The notes below the pieces were generated by a model that was not told the DNA's origin, did no database searches, and was given only the letters and a program-made list of their open reading frames with translations. DNA of 64,000 bases, from assembly GCF_947507565.1 (NCBI RefSeq), contig NC_089177.1, positions 434,001 to 498,000 on the forward strand, written 5' to 3'. Position numbers and translations under genes: made by a program. Within the stretch, counting starts at the first letter, position 1. Each line of letters begins with the position of its first letter. The stretch is from Oscarella lobularis (Eukaryota > Porifera > Homoscleromorpha > Homosclerophorida > Oscarellidae). This document shows, one piece after another, positions 49,717-61,787 of this stretch.

Positions 49717-49843
49717 CGCAAAATTCGCGTTGGGGAGAAGGTAAGCGTGGCTAAGGCAACGTAAAGCGAATTTCTTTGCGATTTTATTTTTTGCTTGTGT
49801 TGAATAATGTATAACGCGTCAGAGAACAACGTCTGTGCCGTGC

Positions 49844-50606
49844 TTAGGACTGTACAGGAGACGAACTTGAAGACTGCAATGATGGAAGTGCCTTTTTGAA
49901 TGACGGCAAGAGGTGGCTTCCCGTTGCAAAGTCCATCGCCCTGTGAACTCCCTCGAGATTTTGCGTCCCTTCAGTGAGAGTATCGAGGGTTTCCTATATC
50001 AAGGGAAGGGGGGAGTGGAGGCTTCAGGTTTCAAATAATATTTGCTAGGTTGAGTGGGAGGTTTATAAAAGATGCGTTCTGTACTATCCGTAAAGTAGGA
50101 CCCAAGAAGTACCTCTCCCATCGTCTGCAGTTTACTGAGATGATCCGTTGATATAGCAACTCCTTTTGTGCACTTCTCGTATACAGCTGTTACCTGCCTC
50201 CGAACCTGGTGTCCAAGTTTCAAGTTGAACTCCCCTGTTTTTAACATAAGTCACAAATCAAACTGGCAGATAGACATTACTGAGTTTTCTGTGCAGTGGC
50301 CTAAAAACAGAGACAACCATGTGTTAGCAGCCGGAGTGAGACATCCGGGAGGTCGAAGAAGTTTCTCTACGACGTGACTCACGTATCGTATTCAGGTCTT
50401 CGAACCGTCGTCGCCTGCGGATCGCGAGAGGACGACGGCGACTCCAATTCGATTGGAACGTTGTCGCTCGGCGTTTCCTCGTCCTCCTCGTCCGATTCCG
50501 ACGCTTCTCCTGGAACGACCTGAGCCGATACGACGGCGGCCGGTGCCCTACCGGAACCGTAGACCTCCTCGTCCGATTCGTCGTCTTCTCCCTGGACTAC
50601 GGACAT
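49844..50606 (-). CDS. BLOC1S3: BLOC-1 complex subunit 3
   Basis: A small subunit of BLOC-1, which sorts cargo to lysosome-related organelles. It starts MSVVQGEDDESDEEVYGS (ATG 50606). The acidic N-terminal half contains VVPGEASESDEEDEE, very close to the vertebrate BLOC1S3 motif VVPGEATETDSE. The helical core FNLKLGHQVRRQVTAVYEK (about 50230-50170) is followed by STDHLSKLQTMGE. The last exon reads TLTEGTQNLEGVHRAMDFAT and GSHLLPSFKKALPSLQ, matching the family's NLxxLxxxLDxxxGxxLLP-like end. The join between exons 1 and 2 (50250-50390) could not be fixed with certainty; a small extra exon may exist. It is convergent with ASCC3, with 127 bp between stops. Confidence 0.82.
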
Positions 50607-50788
50607 GATTGGATCTGCACAATGCGCAAAAGGATACGCGGTTCTGCGAATCGCTTGGCATCATGTGATGTACCGTAAGTCAGTTCAACAGACTCGAACA
50701 CAGAACACAGACAGACTCAGACACAAACAATAGAACGCTGACAGACAAATCACGCCAACATCTACCGTGACATTAGATCAAGTTCTGT

Positions 50789-52128
50789 TCATCCAATATT
50801 AATAGTCTTGACTATGATATTATAAGTCTTACGTTTGCAGCAAAGAATTCCAGTTGTGACGCCCGATGTGAACGTTGAGCAGGCTCTGTTTTTCAAGTCG
50901 ATTCTTCCCGAGGCCAGGCACGAACTCTGGCCGCTCTTCAAATTGCAGCTCTTTCCCACTGCTCCCAAATCATTGTTATTCTGTTTGCTGCAATCCAACG
51001 GCCGACACTGCCCAAAATCATTTGAAGCCTTGTAGGGAAAGCATCCGCTCGGCTTCGATGCTTCACTAAACGAGATCTTCTTCAGCAACGCCGCATGGAA
51101 CGAAACGTCAACCGGCGAGCAGATGTCCCAGCCAGGAGCGCACAACTGCAACCCGGCAAAATCGATTGCGCCAATCCACTTGCCGGCACAACCTTGGACG
51201 AGATCGGTGGACGGGAATGTCGCTTCGGTCGACGCGTCCTTGCACCCAGACTCGGAATAGGAAGAAACCACATCTAAACACGCAAATTATGGTAAAAGAA
51301 TCGATTTTGGGCCTGGCGGAAGGGCGGCGTCCGCCCCTGAACCTTTGCAACACAGCAGACCATCCGTTTCCCCTTCCTTGAAAAATCCGCACGCCCTTCC
51401 CTTTAGATCGATACGTCCAGTGTTGAGACAGGATTTCTGTCCGCTCTTCAAATTGCACTTCTTTCCCACGGCTCCCATGTCGTTAGCGTTGCTTTCATCG
51501 CAGTTGAGATGACGGCACTTTCCGAAGTCGTTGTTCGCGTTGTACGCATAGCAACCGTCGACGTTTTTACCGTCGACGAAGTCGATCGTGCCTACGAGAA
51601 CGGCGTCGCGAGCGTTTCCGCCGTTCTCCGCCGGCGAGCAGACGTGCCATCCGTCGGCGCAGATCTGGTCGGACGCGTCGGCGATGTGACCCGTCCACTC
51701 GCCGGCGCACGCCTGGACGTTGCACGAAACGGGAAAGCGGCCTTCGACCGTTCCGTCTCGGCACCCCGCTATGATAAACAGTAAACATAACACTACGTAC
51801 ATTCTTTAGCACCGCACCTTCGCTTTGAGCGTCGCCGAGTTTCTCAAGTATCGCGTCAGCTATTTCCTTTGTTAGAGGAAGCTGTCAGGCGAAAAAACAT
51901 CATAACGTTCGGACGTCTACCTTTGCTGAAGGTCCTTTGTGCGGCTCGACGTTTCCGAGAGCCGCGGCAACAATTTCCTTAGAATTAAGTGCTAGTGGCA
52001 AAACGTTCTGCTTTATTCGTGTATTGAAGCAATACCTCTTCTAGTGTAGCCCGTTTAGCCAACGACGTAGCAGCCACGTTCCAGCCACCACACAGCGACA
52101 AAAGAAGCAAGGCAGCGAGCGTCTTCAT
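50789..52128 (-). CDS. Secreted protein with two tandem Cys-rich domains of unrecognised family
   Basis: Not recognised. The signal peptide MKTLAALLLLSLCGGWNVA (ATG 52128) is followed by three short exons. One contains a dibasic site (SLAKRATLEE) and a helical linker (LPLTKEIADAILEKLGDA). Two large exons then encode homologous domains of about 140 residues each. Domain A (about 51775-51340) has CAGEWTGHIADASDQICADG, GWHVCSPAENG, GCYAYNANNDFGKCRHLNC and GRIDLKGRACGFF...LLCCK. Domain B (about 51275-50820) has CAGKWIGAIDFAGLQLCAPG, GWDICSPVDVS, GCFPYKASNDFGQCRPLDC and GRIDLKNRACSTF...ILCCK. Each has 12-13 cysteines in almost identical order. Phase-compatible introns flank the domains, so the pair is a likely exon duplication. 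The frame stops at 50789 unless a further 3' exon follows the gtaaga just after ILCCK. It could be an extracellular lectin-like or matrix protein. Confidence 0.78.
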
Positions 52129-52393
52129 AATGTAAGGCGAGAAGACTGAATGTCCGGGCAGGCGTGAAGCGGGCGTATAAGAGTTAATGCGAAGGAAAGG
52201 AAATGCTTGTGTACGCCCAACATGGGCGTGGTTTTCAGTCCATTTAGACATTGAGAGCAAGCCTAGGGCTACATTGCTCGAGATCACACATGCATCGCCG
52301 AACGGATAAGGAAACGGTGCTACAACTTCAAGGAACACAGCGTCACAGATACAATATACTTTAGGCTATGTCAATATAACACTATTGGCGAAG

Positions 52394-53071
52394 TCATGCT
52401 CTGTCGACTCCTCGTATACGTCGAGCTAGCTGGATGTCCTTCGGCATTATCGTCACTCTCTTGGCATGAATAGCGCACAGATTACTGGAAAAGAATCTAA
52501 AAATTGGATAAAGCAATAAAAATGCTGTCTGCTCACGTGTCTTCGAAGAGGTGGATTAAGTATGCTTCTGAAGCTTCCTGGAGTGCTTCGATGGCATTTG
52601 ACCTCCATTTCAGCGCCGTACGAGTGCATTCAATCGCTATTTCCCTTACCTTCAATTAGCACTAATTAGGTAGTGAATTTCCAATACCAATAACGATAAT
52701 TATTTTCCATGCGAAATTTTTTATCTCTAGCCCATTCTGCAGGCTTACCAGTCTCGCAAATGGAAGTTTTCGTATAAGGAGATGATAAGAATGTTGAAAA
52801 GCCCGTATCTCCTTCAGAGCTTTGACGCCCGGTCGATACCGGCGCTTTCGCTTGGAAATTGCGCCGGCCATGCGGTCCATGGCCTCTGCATACAACTAGT
52901 TAGCCGGCTAGAACTTCGGAGGAGGGCTCGTCTTGCGCGCTTACGACTCTTGGGAGTTCGTCCGCGATGTTTCGGGGTGGTGCGTGGCGTCGCTGGCTCG
53001 GACGTGGCCGGAGACGCGGGAAGACGTCCATGAGACCGCAACTGCGACTGGGGCACCTTGCTTCGCGGCAT
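52394..53071 (-). CDS. CENPA: CENP-A-type centromeric histone H3
   Basis: A histone H3 variant, most likely the centromeric one. The ATG at 53071 opens [20 protein letters not shown]. The Pro/Ser/Thr-rich tail ([18 protein letters not shown]) is unlike the canonical ARTKQTARKS tail. Exon 2 begins [19 protein letters not shown] and continues [13 protein letters not shown]. Exon 3 reads [20 protein letters not shown]; its loop 1 has one more residue than canonical H3, as usual in CENP-A. The remainder ([40 protein letters not shown]) is close to canonical H3, and the protein ends RGVDRA. The length is about 143 residues over four exons. Canonical animal H3 genes are intronless, which further supports a variant. 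Confidence 0.86.
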
Positions 53072-53573
53072 TTCGGTTGCAAGTGTTGGTTGCAAGGGCG
53101 GCGCGCGCACGAGAATGCGCAGTAGGTTTGTTTGTGACGTCGGAACCACGAACAAGCACGGCTCCGGGTCTGTCTCGTGTCACTGGCGGGTCTGCCGTTG
53201 GAGAAGCAATCGCAAGAGTCACGGATAACCACTAGCAGGATATTGCGCTATAAAACTCCGCGATCTTTCTCTCGAAGAATGCCCTGGGTTCTCCCCGTCG
53301 AAGCGACAGCCAGTCGGGCGCTTGTTCTTGGTCGTTAACGATAACCCTGCTCCCATTTCCGACGAAAATACGCGCTAAATGTTATTTTGAGGCTAATTAG
53401 GGCTCTCAAGAGTTACATCTTTGGATTGGAGTCTCTGTGCTGGTTCGTGATTTTAATCAACAGTTTGCTCAATCCCAACATAAAAAAGAAGAGGAGACGT
53501 GTCGACTGTCAGTGCTACGCTCGCAATGGTAAAGAAATGGAAAAAGAAAAAGAAGACGAACGCCACCCAATAT
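53072..53573. other. Region between CENP-A and HSPA12-like genes
   Basis: 502 bp upstream of the CENP-A start and downstream of the HSPA12-like stop. The first 170 bp are GC-rich (ggcgcgcgcacg near 53100), consistent with a promoter. The rest is AT-richer and probably HSPA12 3' UTR. No independent gene was seen. Confidence 0.5.
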
Positions 53574-55752
53574 CTACTTATTCAAAAAGTCTATCGAAGC
53601 GTGCGCTTTCCGCTGACTGGTCAAGTCCATCGCTTCGACTTTGATCTCGGTATCGCCGAACATCATGCTCATCTGAAGCTCGCGATCCTTTCCGCCTCTC
53701 GTATCCGGCATATCCAAATGAAGCTCGCCGCATCGTCGAACGCCGGGATCCGTCGTATAACGCACGTGCTCCTTGTCGCTGCAGAAAATACTGATAATCG
53801 TGCTCGTCTGATCGGCACGCGCCGGCGTGTAGCTCCGCACGACAATGTCGCCGAGCGCGACGCACTGATCGACGACGACGAACGTGTCGAAGACGTCCGT
53901 GCACCAGGCGAGTCCGCCTTTGATCGTCTTCTTCTCCGTCGGATGTTTCCCGTCGACGAACGCGTTCAAGACGCCGACACCGTACGTCAGCGCCGATCGG
54001 CGCACGCGCACGACGGTCGGATCGAGTCCGAACAGGACGGCACCTTTGAGGATCGCGAGACCGGGATCCTGCGGGATGATGACGCGCACGCCGCGCTCGC
54101 TTCCGCTTCCGAACGTGCGTCGAATCTCGGACTGGAGCAACGGCGACTCGGCGAAACCGCCGACGAGAAATAGAAATCGAACGCCGGCTAAATCCGGCTT
54201 GGCGAGCATGTCGCTCACGTGATTGATCGCCTTGCGAACGACCGGTTCGAACAGCTCCTGCATGGCGCCGGGAGCGAGACGAAGCATTCCTTGAGACGAC
54301 CATCGGATGTCCTTGTTTCCGTAGCGTTTGATTGCCTCCTCGACCGTTTCGCCGCGCACCTTGAGATAGTGATCGATGAACGAAAAGGGCAATGATATGT
54401 TGAGGGGATTCGATTTCGTCATCGTGACGGCACGCTTTTTCGCTTCGAACGCAATCATCAAATCGACCCAGCCGGCCGGCTTTGTTATTTGAAAGTCGGC
54501 AATGAAAGCGTGGCCGAATATTTGACGAAGTAGCTGCTCGAATTCGTGATCGACGCCGATTGCGCCCCACGCGCCGCCCGACGCCTTGTGGAGTTCTTTC
54601 AGCGTGCCGCGCTCTTCTGTTTCGTGCACCGTGACGTCGACTGTGCCGCCGCCGCAATCTACGACGATGTACTGCGTGCCGGCGGGAAAGTCGGCAGCGA
54701 CCGGTGGAGCGGCGAACGTTTCCGCTTCTTCCGGGACAGTTTCGCGCTGTTTTAACTTTCGGCAGTGTATCGATGCCGCTTCTGGTTCGAGAGCAATGAG
54801 AAGTTGCTCCGGATTGTCCGGATGAGCTAAGCCCGCCTAGGAGAGGAGATAGAGAGGATTTAGATAGCACCACTTGCTAAGGAACTTAGAAACTCTGCAT
54901 GCAAGGGTACAAAAAGCGAGAAAGACCACTTCTCTTTAGATCTGTACATGTACTTAGGAACCTTTCAATAGTGCGGTACAGAGGTCTAGCAGAGGAGAAC
55001 GGCACACAATTTACAGTAGGTACCTTTGGGTTCATGTAGGGGGAGGACAGATACAACAAAACCTCTTTTCTTTCTCTTTTTAATGTCTTGCTTGCAGGTT
55101 GAAATTTACCTCGTATGCCGCTTGGCGCATGAATTGCTTTGCTGGTTGTTTCCATATAGCCGGCACGGTGATCACCCATCGGATGTCGTCGTTCAGTATT
55201 TGCGTCGACGACTGATCAGACAATTCTTGGAGGCAGTGCTCCTTGAAAAATTCGAGAGCGTGAGCGAAGACTTTCAATGCGAGGACGCGTTTTCCATTGG
55301 CCGCTTCGATCTCGACGCCCTTGTGGAGATCCTGTGCAGCAGAAAAAAAGGGGGAGGTATACTGTTACACCAACAAAGGAATAGCTAATCTATCTATTCG
55401 AAGGTCAGGGATCCACCACCGTGTGTACCTGAGTCGAATGCAAATTCATTTTGAATTTTTCGAAGTAGAGCCACTTGCGTGCCTCGACTTCGTCCAAGTC
55501 GTGATAGTTGTCGCGTGCGCCGAAGCCGAACGAGTGAAATTCGCCGTCGGGCTTGAGCAGGAGCGTCGTCGGCGTCTTCTGATTCGAGACGCCCGGGTCG
55601 CCACCCTCCCATTTGCGCATCATGTGAATCGAGTCGGGATCGCGCGTGAATGAGAACGCGTAGCCGCTGAACGTCGTTCCGAAATCGATTGCAGCAACGA
55701 CGAAGTGCGACGGGCGACTTGCTGCCCCTTCGCCGGCGGTGCCGCCGCTCAT
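53574..55752 (-). CDS. HSPA12: HSPA12A/B-like Hsp70-family protein
   Basis: An atypical Hsp70 with the ATPase fold and a divergent substrate part. The ATG at 55752 opens [17 protein letters not shown], then [20 protein letters not shown], the phosphate-1 loop of the HSPA12 group. Exon 2 (about 55340-55110) reads [20 protein letters not shown]. Exon 3 (about 54837 to 53574) has [36 protein letters not shown] (phosphate 2) and [20 protein letters not shown] (adenosine motif). It ends [10 protein letters not shown]. It lacks a C-terminal EEVD and the usual Hsp70 substrate-binding lid, as expected for HSPA12. Only a few exons are present and the last is unusually long for this window. It is divergent from DDX41 (92 bp between starts). 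Confidence 0.93.
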
Positions 55753-55844
55753 GTTTTGCAGGAAGTCCTGACACGCCTCCCGAAATCGGATTTATGTTTA
55801 TTTCGCGCATGCTACGCTCTCTCAGAGTCTCCTTTTGCTTCGGA
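55753..55844. promoter_or_regulatory. 92-bp bidirectional promoter, HSPA12 / DDX41
   Basis: It contains caggaagtcctg (55759-55770), an ETS-like CAGGAAGT inside a short palindrome (cagga/tcctg). The same CAGGAAGT core occurs in the TRPV/LRR spacer. No TATA box is evident. Confidence 0.5.
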
Positions 55845-59269
<3,425 letters not shown>

Positions 59270-60359
59270 GTGACATTTTTTGTCTCCGTGCGTGCCCCTT
59301 CTGTGTACTGTATATACTTTGGTGGTCTGCGGTGCGTGGGCGCGCCTACGTGTTGACGTCGGCGAAGAGGACCTCCGGGCGTCGAAACCTTAGCAACGCG
59401 AAAAATCCCGCCCCGATCGCCCGACTTCCTCTTCGCAATTACTGATATTCCAATGAGAATTGACCTCCGCTCGCTTCCCTCCGACTAGGTTCCCTTCGGA
59501 CAAGGATTCTATTTTTGTTCTCGTGCATACCCGCCCTTTGACTCCCTTTGACGGTGTTCGCTGCCCAGCGCAGCCCACTAAAGTTCACACGATGTTGTCC
59601 GAAGCGCACAATAGGCTTCTACGCTCCTTTTCCGGTGTACGAGAGAACAATGGGTGTCGTCGCAGACTGCATTCACTGCACGTCGACGCCGCGAAACAGA
59701 AACCAGCTCCGAGCTTAGTAGCAGTTTCCAATAGCTAGCGCTTCGTGCAAGGCGGGCGGCCGACACGTGCGAAGGCGGCAGCGTTGTCGTATCGAGTTCC
59801 TACCTCTGCATAATCCAATTAGACTCTCCTCTGCGTCGTGCACACAAAGCTACCCAGCCTGATCGCCCGAATCGTTCGCATGGAGCTGGTCTCGTCCGTT
59901 CGATCGCTTCGAACGACCGACGTATTCGGAGCGAGCGCGGCGAAAGCGTAGCGCCTGTAGCGTCTATACGATGTCGTAATTAAGTGCCAGCAATTGCGAT
60001 CAATTACGACGTGTTTTGAGTCAGTTCGGTCGAACCACAACATTGGTGCTCATCTCCACATTCCGTGCATCCTTGGATTAATTACGCGGAAGCAGTTGAC
60101 GTTTGGCAAGTGTTGCCCTATTGGCTGTAAGTGGGTGCTCAAGTTACACTCCACGCATTGGCGTGGCGCACTGGCGCCACGGGGAGTGTTGGTAAACACT
60201 GATCATTTGCCTTATCTATCAACGACCACACACGCGAGATAATTTCCAAACCAACGACGCGATGATTCAATAGAGGTCCGACACCCGCGATTTGAAGCCC
60301 ATCCGCTCGACGCCCGCCCTCATTCGCCGTCTCGTAAGCGCACGAGTAAGAACGTCGCG
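59270..60359. other. 1.1-kb non-coding block upstream of the forkhead gene
   Basis: The largest gene-free stretch in the window. It holds the DDX41 3' end and the forkhead promoter/enhancer region. A short near-palindrome gttcgatcgcttcgaac is at about 59897-59913. A 92-codon ORF (59460-59738) has no recognisable similarity and was not called. Unusual spacing for this genome fits a developmental regulator with more cis-regulatory DNA. Confidence 0.5.
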
Positions 60360-61145
60360 ATGGATTGGTCACCCTATTACGTTCCCTTCAACGTATCATC
60401 ACTCTGCTCGAGCGCCTATCATCACCCTGCCTATCGTTATCACCCATACGCAGGCCACCCGGTCGTCTCGCCTACGGCTCATTCGTGGTCGACCGCCGCC
60501 GTCGCCGCAGCTGCCGCCGAACAAGCTGATCGCGACATCTACGCGCTACTACGACCTCCCTACTCGTATAGCTCCCTGATCGCGCTAGCCATCCAATCGT
60601 CGTCGGAGAAGAAGATGACTCTGAGTGGCATCTACAATTTCATTATGGAAAAATTTCCCTACTACAAGAAGTGCAAGTCCGGCTGGCAGAATTCGATACG
60701 ACACAATTTGTCGTTGAATGACTGCTTTCAAAAGGTCGCGCGCGAGGAGGGCGACCCGGGCAAAGGCAGCTATTGGACTATCGATCCCAATTGCGACAAG
60801 GCGTTCGAAAACGGCAGCTTTCGACGACGTCGCAAGAAGCGTGCTAATAGTAGTCCGGCCCCTGAAAAACCCGCCGCCGCCGTCATCGGCGGCGAGAATG
60901 CGCGGAACGCCATCGAAGCCCTACCCCCGTATCTCTCAATGCCTGTCGCACCTGGACCCGTATCCGGTTACGGCACTGCCCACGGCGAGACGTCATCATC
61001 GAGCGACGCTTCCGATTCGGGTTGCGCGAGTCCCGTCTCGTCGCCGCGACTCGCCTACGGTGCGAGTTTGTCGGGACCGCCGCCAGCGGCGACGATTCAG
61101 TCGCGTCGGTACAGGACGTTTTCTGTCGCCGAATTGATGTCGTGA
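60360..61145 (+). CDS. FOX: Forkhead-box transcription factor (FoxI-like), single exon
   Basis: A sequence-specific DNA-binding regulator of 261 residues. The N-terminus is Tyr/His/Ala-rich, then the forkhead domain runs from about residue 66 to 160. It opens [20 protein letters not shown], continues [20 protein letters not shown], then the recognition helix [20 protein letters not shown], and ends [20 protein letters not shown] with the basic FRRRRKKR. The DPGKGxYWTxDPNC and FENGxFRR wing resembles FoxI most, but class assignment by eye is tentative. The tail is Ser/Pro-rich and ends [17 protein letters not shown] resembles an EH1 Groucho-binding motif. There are no introns, unlike most neighbours. 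Confidence 0.9.
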   Translation: MDWSPYYVPFNVSSLCSSAYHHPAYRYHPYAGHPVVSPTAHSWSTAAVAAAAAEQADRDIYALLRPPYSYSSLIALAIQSSSEKKMTLSGIYNFIMEKFPYYKKCKSGWQNSIRHNLSLNDCFQKVAREEGDPGKGSYWTIDPNCDKAFENGSFRRRRKKRANSSPAPEKPAAAVIGGENARNAIEALPPYLSMPVAPGPVSGYGTAHGETSSSSDASDSGCASPVSSPRLAYGASLSGPPPAATIQSRRYRTFSVAELMS

Positions 61146-61622
61146 GTCGGTGTGAACGGAAGCCCTCACATTGTACAAAGACCCCCTTCCTTTTACTCAG
61201 ATGAAAGTGCTTATATTTAATCGAACACGCTAATAAGACAATTTGCATGGTTGAGCTGACCTTCTAACAGCATTTTGTGTACGAAAGGTTTCGACGAACA
61301 ATAGTTTATTCAAATTTGAGCTTCCCTCTGACGCCAATCAGAGCGATTACTAAGTGGCGAACTCTGCGTGCATTTTATATTGTGTTGTGGCAGCTGCGCT
61401 TGTCTAAGAAACCGAATTATCGATTATCAATTGACCGATATTTGATAAGGTCAGCCAAGGGGACCTCATCATTTGCGCGCGTGCTTGACACGCCACGGCC
61501 ACGTGTGGCGCGCGCGGAAGGCGCACCCGCTGCGAGTCAGGAAGTCATTGCGCGCGTAAAGAATCTAATACACTCGAAGCATCTCGCTTAAACAAACGAT
61601 TTCCCGCGCAAAACAGTTATAA
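61146..61622. other. Region between convergent forkhead and PYROXD2 3' ends
   Basis: 477 bp between two stop codons. It contains a 104-codon ORF (61277-61591) without recognisable similarity, Ala/Arg-rich toward its end. Presumed 3' UTRs and spacer. Confidence 0.5.
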
Positions 61623-61748
61623 CTACGTTCTCCAGTGGCTCCTTCGGATATCTCCCGTGACCACCAAAGCTGCATTACGTCCAGCAGCTCCCATCACGCC
61701 GCCACCTGGATTATTCAAAACCAGATAATTAGGTCCAAATGCCACCCT

Positions 61749-61787
<39 letters not shown>

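Noticed and set aside
53578-54873. 431-codon Arg-rich ORF in another frame of the HSPA12-like gene
   Set aside because: Out-of-frame shadow of a conserved coding exon; its Arg/Ser bias is a composition artefact.
59460-59738. 92-codon ORF between DDX41 and the forkhead gene
   Set aside because: No recognisable domain, signal peptide or splice partner.
61277-61591. 104-codon ORF downstream of the forkhead gene
   Set aside because: No similarity seen and mixed composition; more likely 3' UTR or spacer.
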